Part shown: positions 1 to 11,997 of the stretch, piece by piece | Layout: every line of letters begins with the position of its first letter | How positions within the stretch are numbered: the stretch's first letter is position 1 | Origin: Schistocerca nitens | Lineage: Eukaryota; Arthropoda; Insecta; Orthoptera; Acrididae | Length of the DNA: 64,000 bases | NCBI RefSeq assembly: GCF_023898315.1 | Contig: NC_064616.1 | Span: 290,869,205-290,933,204, forward strand | Direction of reading: 5' to 3' | Made by a program: the position numbers and the translations under genes | Notes under the pieces: model-generated | Databases searched by the model: none | Told to the model about the DNA's origin: nothing | What the model saw: the letters and a program-made list of their open reading frames with translations, nothing else

Positions 1-2582
1 TAGTACCACAACAATGACGATTTATGGGAAATGATGTCTTACCTGTAAACAGATATTAATGTGTTATTAGCAAACATATAACAGAGTGAAGGTTGATAAA
101 CATGACATCCAACAACCAGCTATCATATCTAACACCCTTATTAACATTGTGTGGTGCAACTACTAAGTCTTGCTTTTTGTCGCCTCTTAAAATGTCTCTC
201 AAATCACATTTAACATTTAATGTGACTTCCATCCAAAAAGATAATGTCTCCAAAGGCTATATAATAATAACAAGCAATTGTAACTCTTATACCTTTGTTT
301 TTTGAAACATAGACCTCAAATTATAGCTATGCATCATACTTTAGTGCAACAACACTAAATCACAATTTTTTCAAATTCACTATTACCCAGTAATATAGCA
401 CAGGATGTTGAAAATCCAACACACTGTGTGTATATAGATGGCTCCTCATATTGTACATCTCTCAGTCAATTATTCTAAAATGAAGAGCCAATATGTTTTA
501 GAGTACTCAAAAGTAACCGTTGAATGTTACAGTCCTCTATACTATGACGAACTTGTTCACTGTCGAAATTTTTAATCTATGCCTTGCTGAAGGTGATACT
601 GGTCACTATTTTATGGCTCGGTATTCAACTAACACCTTGTAATAATAAGGCAACAATTGGGCCTCTGTAATTACACATGTAGGTTTGCTGATAAAGTAAT
701 TGAGAATTGCACACAGTCTAAACCAAAGTTTATAGGTGTAACTCATACCTTGCCTTTCCTCTGTATAAGCAGAACATGCACATCATGTAGACAACTGACT
801 TTCGACAAGTAGAAACATCAATTACAGAATCACATTCCTTGTAGTTGTCAATTTCAATCTCCAACAAGTCAAAAACAACCCCAAAAACAATTACTCTCAT
901 TGACCTAAGATTCAACTACTTATTCTTTGCATGGTATGCAATGTGGAGCTCCTAACATAGTCAACATAAGACTGCCATACATGATTCCAAAGCTAAGCTG
1001 TAAGCTGCAAACTCAAACGATAAACTGCAGTCTACATGCATTAATGTCATCAATTCTAGACTACAGTCCATTCAGTTTTTACACAAATGCATCCGGATAC
1101 TAGTTCTACAAAGTGAAATCTGTGTATTTGATATTTCATTCATGTTTTTGTGTTTGAAACCTTATTGCACAGTATCTCAATCTATAGAGGTCTTATTTTC
1201 CACCACACCACAACAAATCAATCCTAGTACATGTGACTGATATTGATCTAAAAGTGTGTAAGACCTCTTACAACATATAAAAAACACTGGACATGTTTCA
1301 TAATTGCTCACATCCATAAAATACTTACAAAATACAGAATAGTAGTAGTTAAGAAACTATATTAACAAACACCTATGCACTATGGCTGGACTGTTGGGAA
1401 TGCTGAGGACAACATCAAAATATGTTTCAATGTGCACACAGCAGCCCCCTTTAATATGTGCGCTGGTATGAATGTATGTCCATATCTTCTGGACTACACC
1501 GGTGTCAGCGCAGTTAACACTTTCATCATTGGCCTATTTGAACAATAGTTATTTTACAAACAAGACCAAGAAACAATGCTCTTCCACATTTGCCATAGTA
1601 CATAATGTTACCATCAACAAGAGGTCTGACAATCAATAAATATAAGATTCTATGTATTAACACAGCACATCTACCCTGATATAAGCCTTGCACTATACGT
1701 ATGTATTTTAAGAAAATGTATCCTATCATTGACCAGTAGCACAATTCTACAATATTTGTGACAACTGCGAGGCTTATGCTGCTATAGACAGAAACATTAA
1801 CTACAGTCCATGTATACTCAACACTAATGCACAAAAACTTTCAGCTCATATGAAAGTGAATTTCGCTCCCACTGCCTGCAATTTAAATCTATTACCATCC
1901 AAAATATTTAAGTACCCAGGTGTTTTGTGTTCATACAGTCAAATGGAAGAATGAAACTACTGAATTAGTAAGACTTTGCATCTCAAGACATACCTAGATC
2001 ACAAACTGTAAATTTAAATAAAACTATACATTTTACCATCTGCTTTCTTATCACATCATGTTTGAAATTGGTGCCACACTACTTTTGATCACTATTTAGT
2101 TGTTTCATCAGATCCAGTTTTACAGCAACTCAGTGTCCCCCACAACTTCATGAAGATGAAAGATGGTATCCTGATACCTTTGATCCTTTCTGATCCACTG
2201 TCGAACTATGTCTGACATTACAATTTTCCACTATGGCTCTCATGTCAGAAAATGTCTGACATTTTTCCAATACGACACTTCCAATCCACACCACTAATGG
2301 AATTCGTGTGGTGCATGGCAGCAGTTAGTATGAAAATATTGTGCTCATATGTTTATAGCCCAGTATCGACCGGTGGAAAACAGATGCGTGATGAACATTT
2401 TGTATAGCCTCATCACTGGTTTTCAAAAGCCCTTGTTGCCACTGATGTGCATGCCGAGTAGCCACTGTTGGTTTGGAAGTCCGAGCTCGTGGGTTCGTGA
2501 AACAGCTTCTGGTACAGTACATGGCTAAGACAATTTTTCTCTGCCATTAGTGAACAGCTATGTACCAGGGTCAGGTAACAGG
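1..2582. repeat. Array copy 1, left part
   Basis: This is the left portion of the first copy of the long tandem unit; the window opens at its L1 block. Almost every stretch can be matched by eye to copy 2 (from 11998) and copy 3 (from 15278), with scattered substitutions and small indels. Block M lies near 1391. Reading frames here are short, differ between copies and match no protein I know, so I read it as non-coding. The copy is interrupted at 2582 by the Gypsy element and resumes at 10976. The joined sequence matches uninterrupted copy 3 around 17889. Confidence 0.85.
2579..2582. other. Target-site duplication CAGG, left
   Basis: The four bases before the left LTR match the four bases (10972-10975) after the right LTR. 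Array copy 3 has a single version of the site near 17889, with one base different. Four-base duplications are usual for Gypsy integrases. Confidence 0.85.
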
Positions 2583-3963
2583 TGTAACAGTTGTGTTACT
2601 AAATGTGACACTTCTGTCACTAAATGTAACTGGGCTTTCTCTTTTGATGCAAGTCAATTGTCAGGATGAGCATTCTAAAGCATTCTGTCAGGGTGAAAAT
2701 ATTAAATAAATTAACTTTTCTCTCTTAACAACATGTGGGCAGGGTGGGTTCTTCCTTGGCTCGGGTATGAGGTCGAATGAAACATCATTTTTACATAAGA
2801 TAACTTTTATTGAAGATTTGTACAACTGTATCTTACGGAATGTTCTGGTTCGGAGAGCGGCAGCTGTGTCGTTTGTGAAGTCTTCTGCTGCGGCAGCGGC
2901 GGCGGCGTCTGATTACGTGTAGCGGTGTGTATCTCGTGTCGCCGTCTCGCCCAGTTGATTGGAGACGCGCAGCGCGAGGTGGCCCTTTTAATTATTGCGA
3001 GCGAAATCGTGCATCGGATGGTGATACCTTGGATGTGGCATCCCAGTGTTTCTCTTCTCTAAGCGGCCGCGTGTGTTGTGCGTCGACCAGCGGAGCAGCC
3101 CGGTGTGGGAAGGCCAGTGTCCCGGACTCGAACCACGGACTCCCGCTTGCCAGTCTTCGGCTGTCAGATCTTCATCCCAGCTCACAGGTTACTGCTGATG
3201 TGAGGCCGTCTCCTTCCCGTCCTCACGAGTCACCCGGGTACGTAAAGATCAGACTTCAAATACCTTTTAACTTCTGTCTTCTGGCGCCGCGGCTGCTGCT
3301 TGCTATTCCATTACAGCGGCGGACTTGGTTCGTCTGTGCATGATGCAGACTCTTCTTGCATGACGGTCTTCAGCACCGAAACTAACTGAAAACTACTGCT
3401 GCTTCTTCGTCTTCTTTGTCTCCGTCTCCGTCTCCCTCCGTCTTCATCTATCTGGCCCACTGCGTCTCGCGTATTTATTCACTTCAATTTACTGTAGGTG
3501 AACGACTTTACGGTCATTGCCTCTTCTGTCACATTGAGAAGCTCCTCGAAGAATCTTCTTAACATCGGTCATTGGCTCTTGGAATGTAGGCGAGGGCCTT
3601 TGATCCCATGTGACGAGTGAGAAACACATGAGCCGGTCATTGCCTCTTCTGTCACGTTGAAAAGCTTCTCGAAGAATCTTCTTAACGTCGGTTATTGGCT
3701 CTTGGGATGTAGGCGAGGGCCTTTGCTCACATACGACAACTGAGAAACACGTGAGCCGGTCGGGCGATGCCCTGACGGCTGAATCGACAGCGCCCGCTTA
3801 TGTGGAACTTGCTGACTTCACGGTCAATGTCTCTTCTGCTCAGCTCTTGTGCCCGCTGTGTGCCAGTATGTAACTCTCTAAACTAAACCAAGTTTTTCAT
3901 TTATATTCTAATTTCTACTTCACTTTGATTTCACTAATTTATTTACTTAAGTACCACTCAACA
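2583..3963 (-). repeat. Gypsy 3' LTR (left copy)
   Basis: This 1381-bp direct repeat pairs with 9579-10971. In element orientation it is the 3' LTR. It holds a GC-rich block (about 2860-3340) with CGG-type triplets and, from 3511, a 123-bp tandem duplication. It lacks a 12-bp GC-rich stretch present in the other LTR near 9895-9910. The ends are placed from TG...CA termini, agreement between both copies, and the flanking duplication. Confidence 0.93.
3511..3756. repeat. Two tandem 123-bp repeats inside the LTR
   Basis: Copies at 3511-3633 and 3634-3756 both begin CGGTCATTGCCTCTTCTGTC and run to GTGAGC or ATGAGC. A third, partial copy starts near 3820 with a similar opening. The same pair is in the other LTR at 10519-10764. 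Direct repeats in an LTR often belong to the promoter/enhancer (U3) part; that role is an inference here. Confidence 0.85.
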
Positions 3964-3975
3964 TTCCTCCACCCT
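3964..3975 (-). promoter_or_regulatory. Polypurine tract of the Gypsy element
   Basis: On the minus strand the twelve bases next to the 3' LTR read AGGGTGGAGGAA, an all-purine run but for one T, directly before the LTR. This is the expected position and composition for the plus-strand primer of an LTR retrotransposon. Confidence 0.75.
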
Positions 3976-4382
3976 TCGGAGAAATTTGCCCTCGAATTTA
4001 CTACTCAACATTCCTCCACTCTTCACACGGCAAAAGCACAAGCAATGAAAACTTTCGACTTAGAAGATTACACATGCTTCACATTAAGTATGTGGAAAAT
4101 ACTCTATCACTTTACAAAAGCACTGTACAGTCATGAATCACATAGTTCTTACATAAATGGTTGTAATAAGTGTAACAAACCTTGATGACAATGAATAAAC
4201 AAAAATAGATTATTCACTTAGAAAGTTACATAGCAACACCTGTTTAATCAACCCTATATGAATGCAAGAATATTGATTCTACAGTATTGTTTACTTTAAC
4301 ATAAGACTGTTTAGTAAAGAGTGAAGTACAATAAACAAAATTAGTACACTAATGCTCAAAAGTAACCACTGAAGTACACCAG

Positions 4383-4712
4383 TTAAGAGTGTGGTATCCA
4401 ATTAACAGGGATTTGATGAAGTGGTATATTATTATTTGGCTTATTTTTTCGTCTTAACTGAAAGAAAACTGTACAAAGCAGAAACACCAACACAAAGGTT
4501 CCAGATATACCTGTTCCTAGCATTATAATTTTAGTTTTGTGTTCACCTTTTAATTTTACGACATGTTTCATCATAACATTGGCATCAATTTTGCCTTGCT
4601 GTGAGTTTATGAACATATCTAATGACTTCAGAAGGGAACTGTCAAGGGAGTCATTGAGGTAGGACAGGTTTTGTGTAGGAAATGCTTGCATGGCGTTTTC
4701 TGAAAAAAGCAA
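4383..4712 (-). pseudogene. Possible envelope-like membrane reading frame of the Gypsy element
   Basis: A reading frame of about 109 residues lies downstream of integrase and before the polypurine tract. Its middle has a strong hydrophobic span (IIMLGTGISGTFVLVFLLC) followed by a basic, hydrophilic tail of about 30 residues, the layout of a single-pass membrane protein's C-terminal end. Its opening overlaps a pyrimidine-rich stretch ending in CAG on the minus strand, resembling a splice acceptor; envelope-bearing insect Gypsy elements are known to express env from a spliced RNA. It is far shorter than a full envelope protein. I treat it as a fossil tail of an env-like third gene, or else an unrelated small membrane frame. 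No sequence match to a named env family is claimed. Confidence 0.4.
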
Positions 4713-4891
4713 ACAACAAGGTTATGGACCTACAAACCTAGTAAAAACAAAAATAAAGAAAAGAAGAAATACATTGTTAACTACAAGATCTACATCAATC
4801 TACGTTCAACCTTTTTTTTCTTAAAAAATAAACCATTATCATTTATTAATTATTTACATTTGTATACTGTCCACAGTCTACTAAGATTCAA

Positions 4892-7800
4892 CTAGGACAT
4901 TCGCACCCTTGATCGAAGATTGTATGGTGCCATGTCTGTATGTTGTGCTGGCGTGGCCACTCTTTTTCCTTTACGGGAACTTCCTCCACCCTTCAGAAAA
5001 GCAGACACTATTGTTGAAGGAATTACATCTGGAGCGCCCTTGAAAGGTTTTAAATGACTTGCATGCACAATGGTAGTTCGGGTGGGCAGTTGCAATTTAA
5101 CGTTGACTGGTGACGTGATCTCAATAATTTGGTAAGGACCTCTGTAGTTCGTTACAAATTTCTTCATTTTTCCTTGCGCTATGTAAGGAGTTGAAAGCAT
5201 AACCCACTGACCGATTTTGTAATTTGGATATTTAGCTTGGGTATTACCTAATCTTTCCTGTCGTTCCAAAGTCTTTGTATTAGATTTTTGAACCTTTTTC
5301 CATACATCCTTCATCATTCGATTGAAATCTCTTACTGTTTCTCCGACTTTTCCGTTTTTCTGCCTGATTACATCAAATGGGGACGGCAATTTTTCTCCCA
5401 TAGACCACTTCATAAGGTGACATGCCAGTTGCTTCATGCGTTTTGGCGTTGTATACCGACACGATTATTGGTAAATACGTATCCCAATTAGAATGTTGTT
5501 CGTTAATATAATAACTAAGCATCTTGCCAATTGTCCGATGAACTCTTTCTCTGCGCCCGTTGCACTGAGGGTGTAACGGAGCTGTGCGTAATTTACGTAT
5601 TTTTAATAAGTGGCATAGCTGTTTCATTAATTCAGATATAAAATTAGATCCCTGATCTGTGATAATAGCTTCAGGTACGCCAAATTTGAGTATCCAGTTG
5701 TTAACTAAAGCTTGGGCAACTGTATTTGCTTGCTGATCTGGGAGACTCACCATAGCTAGATAGCGTGTAAAGTGATCTATAATTGTAAGGACATACTTAT
5801 TACCAGCCGGTGTTTTATGAAATGGCCCGTAGAGATCCACTCCGCAGATTTGAAACAGACATGAAGCCTCGGGGAGACTCTGTAAGGGTATTTTTGAACG
5901 AGAAAGTTCAGCTCGTTGTGCGCACGCAATGCAATTACGAACGTACTGCGCAACATCCTGCTTTCTGGTTTGCCACCAAAATCGCTCTGCTACACGTCTT
6001 TCGGTTGTCCACTGTCCACCGTGTCCTGCAAGGATATGATCGTGGTCCTCTGCCATTATTTCTTGTCTAAGGTGTAGGGGAACAACAATTCGCGGTCCAA
6101 GTTTTGTTTTACGACATAATACACCATCTTCAAAGTAAAATTGTTTTTGAGTTGCGTATTTTTTGCATTCTGTATCCTCATCTTGTGCCTTTCTCCAGTC
6201 CTCAGTATCTCAGCCTGTTGCTTCCAAAAGTGCTATTTTCCGACTTAGGCAATCTGCATTCGTGTGTTTTTTGCCTGGTTTATGGATAACTTCGAAATCC
6301 ATTTCGGAAAGACATAGGGCCCAACGGGTAAGACGACTAGATGGATCCTTTAACCCAAGTAACCATTTTAAAGCTGTGTGGTCTGTAATAACCTTGAATT
6401 TTCTACCATACAAGTAGCATTTAAAGTATTTGATACCATAAATAACACTTAACAATTCTTTCTCCGTTGTGGAATAATTTCTTTCTGCCGTTGTTAGTTG
6501 TCTCGAAGCGTAGGCTATGGGGTGTTCCGCACCATTAATATTCTGACTCAAAACAACTCCTACTGAATGACCACTTGCGTCACAGGATAAAATAAATTCT
6601 TTATTATAATCTGGGTAAGCTAATACTGGACTGTGTGTTAACTTATCTTTAAGGGTTTGAAATGCTGATTCACAATCTTCAGACCAATGAAATTTTGCAT
6701 CCTTTTTCAATAATTGGGTTAAGGGTCGGGCAATTTCAGCGAAATTTTGAACATATATCCGGTAGTACGATGCGAGACCAATGAAACTTTGTACTTCCTT
6801 AACGCATTGTGGTGTTGGGAAGTCCTTAACTGCCAAAATTAATCGAGGATCTGTTTTAATTCCTTTTTCACTAATGACATGCCCTAGGTATGTAACCTCT
6901 GTCAATGCAAAAGTACATTTTTCCATATTTAATGTTAATTTAGCTTTTCTAAGTCTCTGAAAAACATTACGCAGACGCACAGCATGTTCATTAATGTCTT
7001 TGGAGAATACAATAATATCGTCTAGATATACACAACATTGCTGAGTTTTGAGTCCTCACAATACTCCATCGAGTAGTCTTTGAAAAGTTGCTGGTGCATT
7101 TTTCAAACCGAAAGGCATTCTTTTAAATTGCCAGTGGCCTCCAGGGGTAGAAAATGCTGTTTTATGCCTATCTTCAGGTGCAACTTCCAACTGATGATAT
7201 CCGCTACGTAGATCGATTGTTGAAAAGTATTTACTGTTACCCAAACTGTCAATGATATCTGTAATGTTTGGAAGAGGATAAACATCTGAGATAGTTTGTT
7301 TGTTAAGGTGTCTGTAGTCACAACAAAATCTATATCATTTCGTACCGTCGGGAGACTTCTTTGGAATAATTACGATATTTGAATTATAAGGCGAATCAGA
7401 ATATTCTATAATTCCATCTTTTAGATGCAGTTCTATAAATTCATCCAGTACTGCCTGTAAGTGATGCGCAACTCTATAAGGCTTCCTATAAACTGGGGGG
7501 CTATTTCCTGTTGGGATCCTATGCTGTGTGATATCTGTTGCTGGCAGTGGACCTTCTGCATTAAATAAATCTTGAAACTCAACTAAAACTGCTTCTATCG
7601 TGTCTCTATCATTTCCTTTCAAATGCTCAATCTTCTGGCGTAATGCGGTTTTATTGGCGTCTGGTTTCTGACCATCATTAATATCTGACCAAATGAAATC
7701 TTCTTCTTCAAAAGTACTGACTGTAGCTACTAATATTCCCTTATGCAACTCTTTGTCCTCCACTCCGAAATTGTCAATATGGACTGGTACTTTTCTTTCT

Positions 7801-8450
7801 CCCTCAACGTCTTGAACCCGTACAACACTTCTACGTACAAAACAATGTGATACATCTAATTCCTCATTTTCCTTTGGTGGCTCTATTAGACATACTGTAT
7901 CTGTAGGTACCTTGGGGTCAACGGTCATCCAGAAAAGTTTTCCTGAGCCAGATGGTATCTGATCCCGCGAATCAACCTTCAAGGACGTTGCACGCGGTGT
8001 AGTTGATTTTGCCTTCCGGTTGGGGAAATCTTGCGGCAGCGGGCCCTTTGCAGCGGTGTCACCTAGCTGAAACACTACTCCGCTAAGTTCTACAGTTTGC
8101 TGTCTGAGGTCGATTTTAGCGTGATGTTTATTCAGGAAATGCAGTCCTAGGATCGCGTCGTACCCGTCAGTTACTTTTGTTACCATTTCTACATCTTCCT
8201 TAAATTGTACACCATGAATATAGAAAATCAATGATGTACATCCTAATGACTTCACTGTACCTCCTCCTACTCCACTCAATCTATACCTTGGAGGGTCATA
8301 TTTCTTTTCTCCAATACATTCATTACTTACTATTGATACGTTTGCGCCTGTATCCTCTAGTATCCTTGCCTCTTTATCCTGTATGGTAGCAGATAACCAG
8401 CATTCCGCCTTCACATTCGCCTTAATGGCATGAAATTTTATTGGGAACAC
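4892..8450 (-). pseudogene. Gypsy pol region: protease, RT, RNase H, integrase (broken)
   Basis: Minus-strand pol remnant, read as a fossil with several breaks. The protease (about 8150-8450) has the active-site motif DTGA. Reverse transcriptase (about 6850-7460) shows the DGIIEYSDSPYNS start, a DLRSGYHQ motif, the FGLKNAPATFQ block and a YLDD catalytic box near 7020. RNase H (about 6230-6680) shows DASG and TDHTALKWLL. Integrase (about 4900-6056) has an HHCC zinc-binding start, a core with DLYGPF and DQGSNF motifs and the catalytic glutamate in a RERVHRTI segment, then a GPY/F module (RGPYQI) near 5140. In life these activities process the polyprotein, copy RNA to DNA and insert it into the genome. 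The domain order assigns it to Ty3/Gypsy; the exact clade is not resolved. Confidence 0.92.
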
Positions 8451-9348
8451 CTGGGGGCGGCTCCGACATTCCCATTTGAGTTTAACTGCTTTCTATTTCC
8501 AAAAACTTTCTTAGACCTGCCTTCCTTGAATGTGTGAACTATTCTTTGACAATTAGTGCATTGAGGTTGTCTGCAGTTTTTTGCTATATGTCCCTGTCGA
8601 TCGCACCTAAAACATCGTATTCCTGCTGAAAATACATTTCGCTTCTCCTTGTATCTGGTGGCAATGTCTATTTCTTCGAAAGCTGTCGCCACAGATACAG
8701 CTTCCGCTAAATTTTTAGGAAACTCTGCCCTGACACGACGGGACGTTTCAAGACGTAACCCACGTAAAAATGTATCCAGAGCTCTATTTTCTGCCTCTTG
8801 TAAAATAACTTTATTTGCTTCAACTGATAGGTGTTAATATTAACTTTTCTAATCCTATCTACAAAACTTTCTAACAACTCGTTTTGCCTCTGAGTGATAG
8901 TGTTTAATTGTTCCCTATAAAATCTACAGCTGTTCTGTTTTTGAAAACGTTTAAGCAATCCTTTCTTCAATTCCTCAAATGTTGGAGCATTCCGTAATTC
9001 TTCATGGTATAAGACGTGTGCTTTAGCCTCTCCTAGCAATCTTAACTTTGTCATTTGTAAGAGCTGTTCATCTGACCATGATCCTAACTTCGCAGCTGCT
9101 ACTAAATCATCAAAAAAGGCTGTTATGTCCTCGCCAGGTTTACCTGGAAAAGGAGTTACTAAGGCTGCTGCTAAGGAATCTAGGGTGGGAGGGATTGCAC
9201 TCGTTTGCCTAACCTCACACAACTGCTTAAATAATGCATTATTATCACTTTTAAGCTTTGCTATTTGATTAACTAAGCTCTGAATAGCTTCCTCAGTAGA
9301 AACCGCTTGTGGTGCTGGCTCTGACCTTGTACAATTTCGTGTCATCAT
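8440..9348 (-). pseudogene. Gypsy gag region with zinc knuckle (broken)
   Basis: Minus-strand gag remnant starting just downstream of the 5' LTR and primer-binding site. The N-terminal half contains a capsid-like segment (PFPGKPGEDITAFFDDL, then LRLLGEAKAHVLY) of the retrotransposon gag type. Near the end is one CCHC zinc knuckle, CFRCDRQGHIAKNC (about 8570-8615), which binds nucleic acid in gag nucleocapsids. It precedes the protease region on the same strand, as expected. It is a fossil; the protein would have formed the intracellular particle in which reverse transcription occurs. Confidence 0.88.
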
Positions 9349-9559
9349 TTTACAAACTAATAGTTACACAATATTACCACACTGAATTCAAAAGATGTTT
9401 AAATATTTTCAACAAACTCTTAAATTTATGAGAGAGAATACACTTCTAAATAAAGAAAATATTACGACTGCTATGCAAACCTCTATCCCTTCACACATTA
9501 ATCAATACTAACTGTGGACCTTTAGTGACTGTCATTCACACGTCATATTGAGCCAAGGG

Positions 9560-9576
9560 TTTTTTCTCTGACACCA
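9560..9576 (-). promoter_or_regulatory. Primer-binding site of the Gypsy element
   Basis: On the minus strand, two bases after the 5' LTR, the sequence reads TGGTGTCAGAGAAAAAA. A TGG opening complementary to a tRNA CCA tail at this spot is the hallmark of a primer-binding site. The tRNA is not assigned with confidence. Confidence 0.65.
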
Positions 9577-9578
9577 AA

Positions 9579-10971
9579 TGTAACAGTTGTGTTACTAAAT
9601 GTGACACTTCTGTCACTAAATGTAACTGGGCTTTCTCTTTTGATGCAAGTCAATTGTCAGGATGAGCATTCTAAAGCATTCTGTCAGGGTGAAAATATTA
9701 AATAAATTAACTTTTCTCTCTTAACAACATGTGGGCAGGGTGGGTTCTTCCTTGGCTCGGGTATGAGGTCGAATGAAACATCATTTTTACATAAGATAAC
9801 TTTTATTGAAGATTTGTACAACTGTATCTTACGGAATGTTCTGGTATGGAGAGCGGCAGCTGTGTCGTTTGTGAAGTCTTCTGCTGCGGCAGCGGCGGTG
9901 GGGGCGGCGGCGGCGTCTGATTACGCGTAGCGGTGTGTATCTCGTGTCGCCGTCTCGCCCAGTTGACTGGAGACGCGCAGCGCGAGGTGGCCCATTTAAT
10001 TATTGCGAGCGAAATCGTGCATCGGATGGTGATACCTTGGATGTGGCATCCCAGTGTTTCTCTTCTCTAAGCGGCCGCGTGTGTTGTGCGTCGACCAGCG
10101 GAGCAGAGCGGCGTGGGAAGGCCAGTGTCCCGGACTCGAACCACGGACTCCCGCTTGCCAGTCTTCGGCTGTCAGATCTTCATCCCAGCTCACAGGTGAC
10201 TGCTGATGTGAGGCCGTCTCCTTCCCGTCCTCACGAGTCACCCGGGTACGTAAAGATCAGACTTCAAATACCTTTTAACTTCTGTCTTCTGGCGCCGCGG
10301 CTGCTGCTTGCTATTCCATTACAGCGGTGGACTTGGTTCGTCTGTGCATGATGCAGACTCTTCTTGCATGACGGTCTTCAGCACCGAAACTAACTGAAAA
10401 CTACTGCTGCTTCTTCGTCTTCTTTGTCTCCGTCTCCGTCTCCCTCCGTCTTCATCTATCTGGCCCATTGCGTCTCGCGTATTTATTCACTTCAATTTAC
10501 TGTAGGTGAACGACTTTACGGTCATTGCCTCTTCTGTCACATTGAGAAGCTCCTCGAAGAATCTTCTTAACATCGGTCATTGGCTCTTGGAATGTAGGCG
10601 AGGGCCTTTGATCCCATGTGACGAGTGAGAAATACGTGAGCCGGTCATTGCCTCTTCTGTCACGTTGAAAAGCTTCTCGAAGAATCTTCTTAACGACGGT
10701 CATTGGCTCTTGGGATGTAGGCGAGGGCCTTTGCTCACATACGACAACTGAGAAACACGTGAGCCGGTCGGGCGATTCCCTGACGGCTGAATCGACAGCG
10801 CCCGCTTATGTGGAACTGGCTGACTTCACGGTCAATGTCTCTTCTGCTCTGCTGTTGTGCCCGCTGTGTGCCAGTATGTAACTCTCTAAACTAAACCAAG
10901 TTTTTCATTTATATTCTAATTTCTACTTCACTTTGATTTCATTAATTTATTTACTTAAGTACCACTCAACA
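9579..10971 (-). repeat. Gypsy 5' LTR (right copy)
   Basis: This 1393-bp copy pairs with 2583-3963 and in element orientation is the 5' LTR, so it would have held the promoter. It differs from its partner by about 20 substitutions and a 12-bp GC-rich insertion. The tandem 123-bp repeats lie at 10519-10764. The right-hand duplication CAGG follows at 10972-10975. Confidence 0.93.
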
Positions 10972-10975
10972 CAGG

Positions 10976-11997
10976 ATAGGATACATAAGGCTCTACAACA
11001 CTCCAACAAATTAGGAACAAAGTCACACAAACGTGTTAAAGTGTTATTTATCCTGGTGACTAACTGAATACTGAAGCCTCCCACACCATTTGTAATATAC
11101 ATCAAAAAATTCCAAAAAAGTCCCTTAATGACTGAGTGAAAATAATCATCAATATCTTCAAAGTACGTACCAGACACAACTTACAGCAACTGTCTGTTCA
11201 CTTCTAATAGTTCACTAAAAGACGTTCCCCGACTAAGTCAGCCCTGGACAATAATCTTTAACCAAGTGTAAGAGCTGCTCTTCTATCTTTTGAGTGGCCT
11301 TCTGTCCATTATCGTCCATTACCTGCTGGACTCTACTCAGCCGGCAATTCGCTGAGACGCAATTGATACCTTCATCCTCAGCACTGCTCGTCACACTGTA
11401 AAAACGTCTGCATGTAGCGAGTCTATCGAAGTGCCACCATCTTGCATACTTGTGCCTGTGGTGCTTTTGCCCTGTCTGTCTCTTGTTTGGACAAAACAGC
11501 AGATGATTTGGTCAGGTAGCTTCGCAAAGGCATTGAGGATGAAGGAAAATTTAGCAATGAAAGTGACAGATATGGTACATGCCCTGTGTGCACTGATTTA
11601 AGTTCCAGTGGATCAGAATCTAGTGGTGGAGTGGACAGAAATGAAAAGACATACACTCTGGCAAATACCTGTAAAGTTTATCATGATGGCAATTGTAATC
11701 AGTAGAAGATTCCTTTTTCTATCCTGTAAAGGGTATCATCATTCCTCAGGCTGTTTTACCAAAAGCCAATCTTGTATAATTCCAACTACTCTTCACTGAC
11801 AATTTTGTTTGACAAATTGTGAATATATCACATATGTATAGAAAAGAAAAGATACAGGAAGGCATAACACTCATAAACCATAACGTATTTCACATGTTAC
11901 ACTGTCTGTTAATATCACATGATACACACAATATACCTACCTCAAAACATTACTTCTGTGCAGAAAATAACTCTTCACAATGCATATCTTATGCACT
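10976..11997. repeat. Array copy 1, right part
   Basis: The array resumes immediately after the Gypsy target duplication and matches copy 3 from 17889 onward (AGGATAGGATA..., then ...CTCCAACAAATTAGGAACAA). It includes an open stub at 11481-11705 described separately. It ends at the L1 block of copy 2. Confidence 0.85.
11481..11705 (+). pseudogene. Conserved reading-frame stub, copy 1 (possible transposase N-terminus)
   Basis: A 75-codon frame holds an acidic, serine-rich segment: KFSNESDRYGTCPVCTDLSS, then SGSESSGGVDRNEKTYTLAN, then a Cys/His tail. The same reading is kept, with a few disruptions, at 14762-14986 and 18402-18625. This copy has one internal stop near its start (VR*LRKG). Acidic serine-rich N-termini are common in piggyBac-type transposases, and in copy 3 the stub lies about 180 bp upstream of a piggyBac-like transposase body on the same strand. 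I infer, weakly, that it is the remnant N-terminus of that element. It could equally be part of an unrelated lost gene. Confidence 0.35.

Larger units (their letters stand above)
2583..10971 (-). mobile_element. Gypsy-type LTR retrotransposon, both LTRs present, coding region broken
   Basis: An 8.4-kb Ty3/Gypsy-family element lies on the minus strand. Its LTRs start TGT and end ACA on the plus strand, and the element is flanked by the 4-bp duplication CAGG. In order on the minus strand it carries a 5' LTR, a primer-binding site, gag with a zinc knuckle, aspartic protease, reverse transcriptase, RNase H, integrase with HHCC and GPY/F domains, a short membrane-type reading frame, a polypurine tract and a 3' LTR. 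The RT-RNase H-integrase order defines the Gypsy superfamily. The coding region carries roughly half a dozen breaks, so it is a fossil. The LTRs differ at about 20 sites in about 1380 plus one 12-bp indel, by eye about 1.5%, so the insertion is fairly young. It sits in array copy 1; copy 3 has the empty site. Confidence 0.95.

Noticed and set aside
1-2582. Open frames of 60-100 codons in the array copies
   Set aside because: Most do not persist in the same frame between copies, and AT-rich DNA of this length gives many by chance. Only the 75-codon stub near 11481, 14762 and 18402 is kept across copies.
2927-3343. A 138-codon open frame in the LTR, found again at 9935-10351
   Set aside because: It is in both places only because the LTRs are copies of each other. 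It lies in a GC-rich LTR block where stop codons are rare and has no recognised domain.
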